The notes: generated by a model from the letters alone, not told the origin. A stretch of 6,404 nucleotides of DNA from Victivallales bacterium (GCA_018648945.1 JABGQJ010000452.1:1-6404); one strand, 5' to 3'; counted from the first letter of the stretch, positions 1-6,156 are shown. Program-made: numbers and translations.

Positions 1-389
1 GGCAGTCGGGCCTCTTGAAGCGCCTCGAGCAGAGGCCCCACCACCCAGCGTTCCGGCAACCAGTTGTCTGGTCCCGGACGAATCACCACGGCTGCTGCGC
101 CGGACGCCACCGCGCCCTCGATCTGCTCCTCACCGGGCGGCACGTCCCCGCAGTGCGCAGGCAACACCACCGGACACGGAATCAGCTCGTGGAACTCCGC
201 ACACGCGTGGTACAGGCTTTCGTTCGAGCGTTCCGCGTCGAAGTCGATTCCATCCGGCGTGATCCGCGTCAGGGCATGGGAGATCTGGTGGCGCTGCAAT
301 TCCGCCACCAGTTCATCGGCAGGGATGCCTTCGCGCACTCCGGCTGCCAAGCCGCCAAACCCCGCCTGCACATCGATCAACTCGACCAT
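1..389 (-). CDS. Amidohydrolase-like TIM-barrel protein, N-terminal part (3' end beyond window)
   Basis: The minus frame from ATG 389-387 stays open to the left edge, giving 129 complete codons; the rest of the gene lies outside. The protein begins MVELIDVQAGFGG and continues with alternating predicted strands and helices typical of a TIM barrel: strand 2-8, helix about 24-35, strand 37-43, helix about 52-68, strand 69-77, helix 87-97, strand 99-104. The segment VVIRPGPDNW followed by PLLEALQEARL resembles the middle of amidohydrolase-2 family proteins, where a similar stretch precedes the next barrel strand. In active members strand 1 reads roughly IDxHxHxG; here it is IDVQAGFG, so both metal-binding histidines are replaced (Q8 and G10). 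This suggests a non-metal or non-catalytic relative, but the rest of the active site is not in view. The start is supported by GAGAGG at 396-401, six bases upstream. The upstream frame is open too, but has no better start. The gene is divergent from the giant CDS. Family call moderate, substrate unknown. Confidence 0.72.
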   Translation of the reverse strand, partial: MVELIDVQAGFGGLAAGVREGIPADELVAELQRHQISHALTRITPDGIDFDAERSNESLYHACAEFHELIPCPVVLPAHCGDVPPGEEQIEGAVASGAAAVVIRPGPDNWLPERWVVGPLLEALQEARL

Positions 390-395
390 GATCAA

Positions 396-401
396 CCTCT
401 C
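396..401 (-). promoter_or_regulatory. Ribosome binding site of the amidohydrolase-like gene
   Basis: Read on the minus strand this is GAGAGG, followed by a six-base spacer and ATG at 389-387. It decides the start, because the frame remains open upstream with only GTG alternatives (437 and 464). Confidence 0.6.
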
Positions 402-539
402 GGCTACAGAACCCCGAGGACACGTCGCATCGAACACCGCACCATAGCACCCCTCTCGTGCCACGGGTAGCAGAGACCGGGCAAGAAGAGCCGCCCATCC
501 CCCCGGTCACTCCCTAGCCGCCAGGCCAGTGGAGTAGGG

Positions 540-567
540 TTGACTACGGCGAAGGGGGCTCTATTGT
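540..567 (+). promoter_or_regulatory. Candidate sigma-70 promoter of the giant repeat protein
   Basis: TTGACT at 540-545 matches the -35 consensus at 5 of 6 bases. TATTGT at 562-567 matches the -10 consensus at 4 of 6, with a 16-base spacer. Transcription would start near 574 and give a leader of about 70 bases. An imperfect dyad, CCCTA (512-516) to TAGGG (535-539) with inner arms CCA (521-523) and TGG (530-532), abuts the -35 box and could be an operator. Assigned by eye only. Confidence 0.4.
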
Positions 568-590
568 GTGGCTTGTGGTTAGGAATCGGG

Positions 591-606
591 CTCCCCAAAA
601 GGGGGG
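591..606 (+). promoter_or_regulatory. Leader hairpin upstream of the giant CDS
   Basis: CTCCCC-AAAA-GGGGGG forms a six-base-pair stem including one T-G pair, with an A4 loop, between the predicted transcription start and the ribosome binding site. No T-run follows, so it is not an intrinsic terminator as written. It could stabilise the leader or be fortuitous. Confidence 0.35.
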
Positions 607-629
607 TCCGGGAAATACTGGACTAGAGC

Positions 630-642
630 GAGGAGATCCTCC
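630..642 (+). promoter_or_regulatory. Ribosome binding site with an adjacent anti-Shine-Dalgarno-like CCTCC
   Basis: AGGAG at 631-635 lies seven bases before ATG 643 and supports that start over the second in-frame ATG at 649. The spacer itself contains CCTCC (638-642), which can pair back onto the site (GAGG 630-633 with CCTC 638-641, or GGAG 632-635 with CTCC 639-642). The tiny hairpin could lower translation initiation; its stability is only estimated by eye. Confidence 0.6.
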
Positions 643-777
643 ATGCCCATGCCAGTCGTGCAGCAGCGGTCGCGTGAGTCTTTGGTTGGGGAACTGAAGG
701 CTCAGCGCCTGGGGGCCTCTCTGTTCTGTTGTCTGATCGCAGGCGTGATGTGCGCCCTGTCGACGCAGGTGGGGGCG
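643..777 (+). other. Predicted Sec signal peptide of the giant protein
   Basis: Residues 1-45. The n-region is long and contains R9, R11, K19 and R22. The core ASLFCCLIAGVMCAL is uncharged, and cleavage after V43-G44-A45 fits the A-x-A-like rule. The cysteine at 37 is not in a lipobox, as GVMC lacks the usual small residues before the cysteine. Confidence 0.7.
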
Positions 778-3700
778 GTGGAGTTCTCGGCCGAAGTCGA
801 TCGACTGGCTCGCGCGCAGACGCAGGGAATCCGCCTGGACCATGGGCGTGCCGTTATTCCCTGCCCACTGCAGAGAGTGGAGGCCGTGGTGGATTCGTCC
901 GGTCTGGTGGTCCGCTCGGTCTCTTCGGACGAGGGTGAGGGAGCATTCTCCCTGCGTGTTCGGGTACTTGGCCGCATAGCGGGTCCCGCGACCGTTCCGG
1001 GGCCTGGCTTGGTCTCGGCGACATCAAGCTTGGCGAAACTGACCCGTTCTGGGATGGTCGAGGAGTTCTCAACCTCGGCGGATGGCCTACGACAGGATTT
1101 CGTGGTGCTGCAGTCCCCGCCTGGCTCGGGCATGCTCGTGCTTGATGTGGGAGTGGACGGGGCAACCGCCGCAGCCGACGGGCAGGGGGTATCCCTGCAG
1201 CTCGAATCGGGCCGCAGGCTCGTCTATCATCGGCTTCGAGTGACCGACGCCACCGGGCGGGAACTTGCCGCCACGATGCAGGCACGATGCGCGACCGCCA
1301 TCCGCATCGAGGTGCAGGACGCGGATGCCGCCTACCCGGTCCGCATCGACCCGACGATCACCGACGCGGACTGGGTGAGCATGAGCGAATACGCGGGGGC
1401 GAACAACGACGTCGCCTGCATCGTCTACCATGGTGGAGACATGTATGTTGGCGGGTACTTCACGGCCATCCAGGACACCATGGCCAACCGGATCGCGAAG
1501 TGGGATGGCAGCAGTTGGTCGGCTCTCGGGACGGGGCTGAACAGCAAGGTCGCGGGCATTGCCTTCGACGGTTCTGGAAATCTCTATGCAGGAGGGACGT
1601 TCACCACTGCGGGCGGCAGTCCGGCCAACCGGGTGGCGAAGTGGGACGGATCCAGCTGGTCTAGCCTCGGAACCGGGCTGAACAGCGAGGTCACGGCCCT
1701 TGCGTTCGACGCCGACGGGGACCTCTATGTCGGGGGGCAGTTCAGCGTCGCTGGCGGGGTCTCGGCCAACAGGATCGCGAAGTGGAATGGGACGGCGTGG
1801 TCGGCCCTTGGCTCAGGTGTGGGCAGCGGCTTCGTATCCGCTTTGGCGTGTGACACCTCGGGAACACTGTATGCCGGAGGGCAGTTCTCTGCCATTGACG
1901 GAGTTGACGTCAACAATGTGGCGAAGTGGGACGATGGGAGCTGGTCCGCCCTTGGAACGGGGCTGAGCACACGCGTCTACGCCTTGGCGCTGGATGCTTC
2001 AGGGAAGCTCCATGCCGGGGCAAGCAACCGGGTGGCCAGCTGGGATGGGACCAGCTGGACCAGACTCGGAACGGGGATGAACAACGCAGTCTCCTCCCTG
2101 GCGTTCGATGGTTCTGGTAATCTCTACGCGGGGGGGTATTTCACCTACGCTGGCGGCAATGCGGCGAACCGGATCGCCAAGTGGGACGGCACCGCCTGGT
2201 CTGCCCTCGGCACGGGGTTGGGCAGCTATGTACTGGCGGTGGCCTGCGATGCCTCGGGGAACGTCTATGCCGGAGGCGACTTCACCACTGCTGGCGGAGA
2301 GCCGGCCAACTACATCGCCAAGTGGGACGCATCGAGTTGGTCCACCTTCGGCGCGGGAATGGACGGCGACGTGCTAGCCTTGGCCCGCGATGGCTCGGGG
2401 AAGCTCTATGCCGGCGGCGAGTTCACCACCATGCCGGGCGGTCCGGCCAACTACGTGGCCGAATGGGATGGCACCAGTTGGTCTGCTTTGGGGACAGGCA
2501 TGAGTGGCAAGGTAAAGGCTCTGGCGTGCGATCCCTCGGGGAATCTCTATGCCGGGGGCGAGTTCACCACCGCTGGTGGAGTCACCGTCAATCGCATCGC
2601 GAAGTGGGACGGCGCCAACTGGACGGCTCTCGGCTCGGGAACGAACCACCACGTAGTGGCCTTGGCCTGCGATTCCGCGGGTAACCTCTACGCCGGGGGC
2701 CACTTCACCACGGTTGACGGCATCTCCGCCAACCGGATTGCGAAGTGGGATGGTGCCAATTGGTCGGCGCTGGGAGACGGAGTCAACAACTCGGTCTACT
2801 CCCTGGCCGTCACGACCGCCGGTGACCTCTATGTCGGGGGATCGTTCACGACTGCGGGGGGGGAGACGGTCAACCGGATCGCCAAATGGGATGGCAACGC
2901 CTGGTCTGGCTTCGCAACCGGAGTGGGAGCGAACGTGTATGCCTTGACGATTGACAGGGGGGGGGACCTCTGTGTCGGCGGCGCATTCACCGCCGCAGGC
3001 GGGGCGCTTGCGTACCGGGTCGCCAGATGGGATGGCAGCGCGTGGTCGCCCCTCGGCAGCGGGCTGGGCAGCGAAGTCTACGCCATGGGCATCGCCGCCA
3101 CTGGCGAGCTCTTTGCTGCCGGCAACTTCACCTCTTCCGGGGGCGTGCCGATGAACCGGATCGCGAGATGGAACGGCACCAGCTGGGATGCCCTCGGCAC
3201 GGCATTGAGCAGAAGAGCCTATGCCTTGGCCTTCGATCAGGCCGGGGCCCTCTATGTGGGGGGTGAGTTCACAACGGCGGGGGGAAAGGTCTCTCCCTAT
3301 CTCGCCAAGTGCTGGATTCCCTCCTCGCCAACGGCGGTGGCCGACACCTACGAGACCTACCGCAATGCGCCGCTGGTTGTCGCTGCGCCAGGCGTGTTGG
3401 CGAACGACACGAATCTTGGTGGTGGAGCGCTGACCGCAACCAAGATCGACGACCCCACCCATGGCACGGTCTCTCTCGCCAGCGACGGTAGTTTCACCTA
3501 TACGTCCACGGCAGGCTATGCGGGAATCGACAGCTTCACCTACCAGGCCAGCAACACGACGGGCGACTCGGACGCCGTCACCGTGACCATCACGGTGACC
3601 AATCGCGCGCCGGCGGCGACAAACGACGCCTATGTCACAGTCCAGAGCACGGCCCTCAACGTTCTCGCGCCGGGCGTGCTCGCAAACGACGGCGACCCCG

Positions 3701-5691
3701 ACAGTGACCCGCTCAACGCAACCAAAGTCAGCGACCCCAGTAACGGCGCGCTCACGCTGTATGCCGACGGCGGCTTCACCTACACGCCCAATGCCGGCTT
3801 CTCCGGGACCGACAGCTTCACCTACCAAGCCAATGACGGTCTCGCCGATTCGACGGTGACCACGGTGCAGATCACGGTGACCTCAACCCACGTCGTCGAT
3901 TTCGTTCTCGACCCCCACGGGACCCACACCGGCGGCGCATTGTCGCAGACCGTAGTCCATGGCGAGGCAGCCGTGGCCCCCGAGTTCACGGTTGCTGCCG
4001 GCTGGACGTTCACCGGCTGGGACGTGGCGTTCGCAGACGTGACCGGCGACTTGGCAGTGACCGCGCAATACAATGCGGTCCCCGTCGCCATCGACGACAG
4101 CCACAGCATGCTGCAGGACACGGCCCTCGTGGTCGCGCTACCAGGAGTGCTGGGTAACGACACGGACGGGGAGGGCGACTCCCTCACCGCGAGCAAGGTC
4201 GACGACCCCACCCACGGCACGCTGACCTTCCACTCGCATGGCGGTTTCACCTACACCCCGGTGGCGACGTTCTCCGGGATCGACAGCTTCACCTACCAGG
4301 CCAATGACGGCCTGGCCGATTCGCCCGTGGCCACGGTGGAGATCACGGTGAAGCAGACTCATGTCGTCGAGTTTGTTCTCGCACCCCATGGGAACCGCAC
4401 CGGCGGTGGTGCCCTGGTGCAGACGGTAGTCCATGGCACCGCCGCCTTGGCCCCGGAGTTCACGGTGGCGTATGGCATGACGTTCACAGGGTGGGACACA
4501 TCCTTCGCCACGATTGCCGCCGGCCTCACGGTGACCGCGGGGTACGCGGAAACCACCTATGCTCTTACGGTCGAGAACGGCACGGGCACCGGCGCGTATA
4601 CGGAGGGAACGGAGATCACGGTCACGGCAGACGAAGCGCCGGCAGGCAAGGAGTTCGCAGGCTGGACAGTGGCGCCGGTCGACTGCGCCGCAAACCTGTC
4701 GAGTGCGCTGTCGAGTGCCGCTACGTTGACCATGCCTGGGAAGGCAGTGACCTTGATCGCCACCTACGCCTACACCGCTCCCGAGTGGACCGTCGACCTC
4801 ACCCTCACTGATGCCACGCCCGCCACGCTGACCTTCGGCATGCGCGGCGATGCGACCGACGGGTGGGACGATGGGGTGGACGTGCAGTACCCCTTGCCCG
4901 CGTTCGGCCAAGCCTGCCTTGCCGCCGCCGACCTGGCCCTATCCTACTCCACCGATCTACACGCACCAGCCGAAACCGGGGAATTCCTGCTGATCGCGAA
5001 GGCCGGTTTCGCCGATCTGACCATTGCCTGGGATGTGTCGGGGCTGCCAGGCGGGAAGTTCATGACCATCTACGAAGTCCTGCTGGACCATGTCACCCCG
5101 GAGCGCGGCCCGGTAGCCCGTACTCTCGTCGGCAACACGGCCTTGGATCTGGGCCTTGCCGAATCGCTCACGGTCCCTGCGGGGGAAACGCGGAGCTATG
5201 TGATTCGGTACGGTGACGAGTTGGTGTTCGACCTTCTCTTCGCACCGGGCTGGAACACCGTTTCCTTGCCGATCGAGCCCGTCTCGCCAGCGGTGGCGAA
5301 CGTATTGGACGACTCCCAGGCACAAGACAGCCGCGGTGCCTTGCGCGCGACCATCAGCCGCGCCCAGGTGTGGGAGTGGCAGGGAAGCAGCTATGCCGTC
5401 GCCGCCGAAATGCATGCCTGTATCGGGTACTGGATATATGTCGCCGAGGGTGCCGTGCTCCTGGTGCAGGGAACCCCGGTGGACCAGGTGGCCCTCGGTC
5501 TCAGCCGGGGGTGGAACCTCTGTGGCACCACCACGAGCCGCCCCATGCCTGCCGACCCCCGCCTCATCGGCGCACCGTGGGGCTGGAACGGAGCGTCCCT
5601 GCGCTACACGCCAACAACCAGCCTGATACCCGGATTGGCCTACTGGATCAACACTGCCGAGGACTGCGTGATCCCATTCGCGGCAGACTGA
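643..5691 (+). CDS. Giant secreted multidomain repeat protein: propeller-like repeats, Ig-like and InlB-like modules, C-terminal GWN/GYWI tandem
   Basis: This 1682-residue protein is probably exported and surface-associated; no catalytic motif is visible. A basic n-region (about 1-24) and hydrophobic core (about 25-39) end at VGA-VEF, so signal peptidase I probably cuts after A45; there is no lipobox. Residues 46-240 form an N-terminal module ending YPVRIDPT, of a type I recall in front of similar repeats in PVC bacteria. Residues 244-890 carry fourteen about 47-residue repeats. Three Ig-like, cadherin-like modules (about 897-985, 988-1080, 1145-1237) contain VLANDxD and DSFTYQA motifs. Two InlB-like modules (about 1082-1143, 1239-1301) carry FTGWD, and a third divergent one spans about 1304-1376. 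Residues 1381-1530 include FGMRGDATDGWDDG, and 1534-1682 hold a tandem GWN...GYWI domain. There is no LPXTG, PEP-CTERM or final membrane helix. Start chosen from AGGAG at seven bases. It is flanked by a divergent and a convergent gene, so probably monocistronic. Adhesion or matrix function is inferred from architecture only. Confidence 0.93.
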   Translation: MPMPVVQQRSRESLVGELKAQRLGASLFCCLIAGVMCALSTQVGAVEFSAEVDRLARAQTQGIRLDHGRAVIPCPLQRVEAVVDSSGLVVRSVSSDEGEGAFSLRVRVLGRIAGPATVPGPGLVSATSSLAKLTRSGMVEEFSTSADGLRQDFVVLQSPPGSGMLVLDVGVDGATAAADGQGVSLQLESGRRLVYHRLRVTDATGRELAATMQARCATAIRIEVQDADAAYPVRIDPTITDADWVSMSEYAGANNDVACIVYHGGDMYVGGYFTAIQDTMANRIAKWDGSSWSALGTGLNSKVAGIAFDGSGNLYAGGTFTTAGGSPANRVAKWDGSSWSSLGTGLNSEVTALAFDADGDLYVGGQFSVAGGVSANRIAKWNGTAWSALGSGVGSGFVSALACDTSGTLYAGGQFSAIDGVDVNNVAKWDDGSWSALGTGLSTRVYALALDASGKLHAGASNRVASWDGTSWTRLGTGMNNAVSSLAFDGSGNLYAGGYFTYAGGNAANRIAKWDGTAWSALGTGLGSYVLAVACDASGNVYAGGDFTTAGGEPANYIAKWDASSWSTFGAGMDGDVLALARDGSGKLYAGGEFTTMPGGPANYVAEWDGTSWSALGTGMSGKVKALACDPSGNLYAGGEFTTAGGVTVNRIAKWDGANWTALGSGTNHHVVALACDSAGNLYAGGHFTTVDGISANRIAKWDGANWSALGDGVNNSVYSLAVTTAGDLYVGGSFTTAGGETVNRIAKWDGNAWSGFATGVGANVYALTIDRGGDLCVGGAFTAAGGALAYRVARWDGSAWSPLGSGLGSEVYAMGIAATGELFAAGNFTSSGGVPMNRIARWNGTSWDALGTALSRRAYALAFDQAGALYVGGEFTTAGGKVSPYLAKCWIPSSPTAVADTYETYRNAPLVVAAPGVLANDTNLGGGALTATKIDDPTHGTVSLASDGSFTYTSTAGYAGIDSFTYQASNTTGDSDAVTVTITVTNRAPAATNDAYVTVQSTALNVLAPGVLANDGDPDSDPLNATKVSDPSNGALTLYADGGFTYTPNAGFSGTDSFTYQANDGLADSTVTTVQITVTSTHVVDFVLDPHGTHTGGALSQTVVHGEAAVAPEFTVAAGWTFTGWDVAFADVTGDLAVTAQYNAVPVAIDDSHSMLQDTALVVALPGVLGNDTDGEGDSLTASKVDDPTHGTLTFHSHGGFTYTPVATFSGIDSFTYQANDGLADSPVATVEITVKQTHVVEFVLAPHGNRTGGGALVQTVVHGTAALAPEFTVAYGMTFTGWDTSFATIAAGLTVTAGYAETTYALTVENGTGTGAYTEGTEITVTADEAPAGKEFAGWTVAPVDCAANLSSALSSAATLTMPGKAVTLIATYAYTAPEWTVDLTLTDATPATLTFGMRGDATDGWDDGVDVQYPLPAFGQACLAAADLALSYSTDLHAPAETGEFLLIAKAGFADLTIAWDVSGLPGGKFMTIYEVLLDHVTPERGPVARTLVGNTALDLGLAESLTVPAGETRSYVIRYGDELVFDLLFAPGWNTVSLPIEPVSPAVANVLDDSQAQDSRGALRATISRAQVWEWQGSSYAVAAEMHACIGYWIYVAEGAVLLVQGTPVDQVALGLSRGWNLCGTTTSRPMPADPRLIGAPWGWNGASLRYTPTTSLIPGLAYWINTAEDCVIPFAAD
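778..1362 (+). other. N-terminal conserved-looking module preceding the repeats (residues 46-240)
   Basis: This is a beta-rich, non-repetitive stretch after the signal peptide. Visible landmarks are LRQDFVVLQ (149-157), LRVTDATGRELAA (198-210) and the end YPVRIDPT (231-238). I recall similar modules in front of delta-60 or kelch-like repeats in Verrucomicrobia-like and Lentisphaerae-like proteins, with an ending close to YPVRIDPTxxDAxW. Its function is unknown to me. No catalytic residues are evident. Confidence 0.5.
1372..3312 (+). repeat. Fourteen about 47-residue propeller-type repeats (residues 244-890)
   Basis: Each unit follows the pattern VxALAxDxSGNLYAGGxFTxxGG, then ANRIAKWDGxxWxxLGxG. 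The LYAGG anchor (first residue) falls at residues 267, 314, 361, 409, 456, 494, 541, 588, 635, 682, 729, 776, 823 and 870. The spacing is 47 residues (141 bases) everywhere except 48 at the third interval and 38 at the fifth. Unit 5 is short because the FTxxGG turn is missing. The WxxLG strand is present after units 1-13 (W292 to W848) and absent after unit 14, while W244 VSM before unit 1 can supply it. That is the circular offset expected for a closed beta-propeller. The family resembles delta-60 and kelch-like repeats. DNA of the units has diverged mainly at third codon positions, so the array is not a fresh expansion. Confidence 0.85.
3331..3597 (+). repeat. Ig-like / cadherin-like module 1 (residues 897-985)
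   Basis: It contains GVLANDTN, DDPTHGTVSL, GSFTYTS and DSFTYQASN, the hallmarks of tandem bacterial Ig-like modules of the cadherin-like (tandem-95, VCBS-like) type. Unlike modules 2 and 3 it lacks the acidic run after VLAND (NLGGG in place of DPDSD), so any calcium site there is probably weakened. It has no InlB-like partner. Confidence 0.75.
3601..4071 (+). repeat. Ig-like plus InlB-like composite module, copy 1 (residues 987-1143)
   Basis: An Ig-like domain (GVLANDGDPDSDPL, FTYTP, DSFTYQANDGLADS) is followed by an InlB-like domain (HVVDFVLDPHGTHTGG, QTVVHG, FTGWD). The pair matches the following block at an offset of 157 residues. The acidic GDPDSD stretch is compatible with calcium binding, which is inference. 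Confidence 0.75.
4072..4545 (+). repeat. Ig-like plus InlB-like composite module, copy 2 (residues 1144-1301)
   Basis: This block repeats the previous Ig-InlB pair (GVLGNDTDGEGDSL, DSFTYQANDGLADS, HVVEFVLAPHGNRTGG, QTVVHG, FTGWD), with one extra glycine. At DNA level, 4273-4323 matches 3802-3852 at 47 of 51 positions, showing duplication of the two-domain block as a unit. Confidence 0.75.
4552..4770 (+). repeat. Third, divergent InlB-like module (residues 1304-1376)
   Basis: The stretch TYALTVENGTGTGAYTEGTE, then VTADEAPAGKEFAGW, and finally LTMPGKAVTLIATY follows the pattern of divergent InlB B-repeat domains (strand, charged turn, FxGW, MPxxxVTLxATY). It has no Ig partner and is more diverged than the two preceding copies. 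Confidence 0.65.
5242..5691 (+). repeat. C-terminal twofold GWN...GYWI repeat (residues 1534-1682)
   Basis: Two degenerate copies are visible. Copy A (1534-1610) has PGWNTVSLPIEP, VWEWQGSSY and IGYWIYV. Copy B (1621-1682) has SRGWNLCGT, WGWNGASLRY and GLAYWIN. The copies share GWN, W-x-G-[SA]-S and [GA]-YWI at similar spacing. From memory, proteins of Lentisphaerae and relatives often end this way; a role in sorting or anchoring is a guess. The preceding 1381-1530 segment, with FGMRGDATDGWDDG, is normally seen with it. Confidence 0.6.
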
Positions 5692-5702
5692 GGCACCGCC
5701 TC
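5690..5702. terminator. Short GC hairpin at the convergent gene junction
   Basis: GAGGC-ACC-GCCTC, a five-base-pair stem with a three-base loop, overlaps the last two bases of the giant gene's stop and lies between the two convergent stops. No T-run follows on either strand, so it is at best a weak, possibly bidirectional 3' end element. Confidence 0.3.
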
Positions 5703-5715
5703 TCGCAGAGCCACC

Positions 5716-6156
5716 TCAGCGGCACCACGGCAGAAACGCGGTCCGGATACCGGTCCCGTCACGCCGCACGGATACGAAGGGGAAGTTCCGCAGGGAGCGT
5801 TCGTACATGAAATAGACCCGGTTGGGGCTTGCATCACCCCCGTTCATTTCCTCCAGAAAGTCGGCTGCCGTCTTCCCGTTCCACGATTCCCGAGCGAAGC
5901 GCTCCAAAGCCGCATAGTCGGCCATCGCCCGGAAATCCTTGGCATCGTAGGAATGCCGCCTGCTGTCGTCGGCTGTTGCCCGCCTCGCCGCGTCCTCATT
6001 CATGTACCGCGCCACCAGCACCCGCAGCTCTGCCACACTCAACTCCGAACTGCGGTTTCCATGAGCGCATCCCGCCAGAAGGCTGGCAAGCAATCCGGCG
6101 AGCAACAGCCAGAAGCTCCCCGTTCTGGCACAGCGTACTCGCCTGTTCGCCTTCAT
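5716..6156 (-). CDS. Small putative outer-membrane lipoprotein of unknown function
   Basis: A 146-residue protein starting MKANRR. It has a typical lipoprotein signal: positive n-region (K2, R5, R6, R8, R11), hydrophobic core FWLLLAGLLASL and lipobox LLAGC, with acylated cysteine C30. Residue +2 is alanine, so outer-membrane retention is expected if the cell uses the usual Lol rule. The mature part (about 117 residues) is charged and mostly helical (about 36-60 and 68-100), ending in a probable beta segment (NRVYFMYERSLRNFPFVSV) and FLPWCR at the terminus. I do not recognise the family. The open frame extends upstream to 6321, but those residues look non-coding and would bury the signal peptide. 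ATG 6156 is supported by AGGGG at 6164-6168, about seven bases upstream. It converges on the giant gene with 24 bases between stops and may be cotranscribed with the partial gene to its right. Confidence 0.75.
   Translation of the reverse strand: MKANRRVRCARTGSFWLLLAGLLASLLAGCAHGNRSSELSVAELRVLVARYMNEDAARRATADDSRRHSYDAKDFRAMADYAALERFARESWNGKTAADFLEEMNGGDASPNRVYFMYERSLRNFPFVSVRRDGTGIRTAFLPWCR

Larger units (their letters stand above)
390..642. other. Divergent intergenic region between amidohydrolase-like gene and giant repeat protein
   Basis: These 253 bases separate two divergent starts. I see no convincing gene in them; the overlapping short frames have no recognisable protein character. 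For the plus strand they hold a candidate sigma-70 promoter, a dyad beside its -35 box, a C4-A4-G4 hairpin and a ribosome binding site. For the minus strand there is a TATGGT -10-like hexamer (441-446), but no acceptable -35 partner at 17 or 18 bases. Confidence 0.6.

Noticed and set aside
445..466. Sigma-54-like TGGCACG with GTGCT on the minus strand
   Set aside because: The distance between the GG and GC dinucleotides is 14 rather than the required 12 bases, so the two halves are not correctly phased.
15..470. A 151-residue plus-strand open frame at the left edge
   Set aside because: It is rich in H, R and P with no domain, and lies opposite the minus-strand amidohydrolase-like frame, which has a ribosome binding site and barrel features.
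1372..3312. Regular 141-base spacing considered as a CRISPR-like or satellite DNA array
   Set aside because: The periodicity is in protein sequence; units differ at third codon positions, stay in one open frame, and show no alternation of constant repeats and unique spacers.
2374..3828. A 484-residue open frame on the minus strand opposite the repeat region
   Set aside because: It is antisense to the GG/WDG-rich repeats, and its own periodicity is a reflection of theirs. It has no recognisable domain, and the plus frame has a start, signal peptide and domains.
4138..4911. A 257-residue open frame on the minus strand
   Set aside because: Antisense to the Ig and InlB modules, with no domain and low-complexity, arginine- and glycine-rich composition typical of a shadow in GC-rich DNA.
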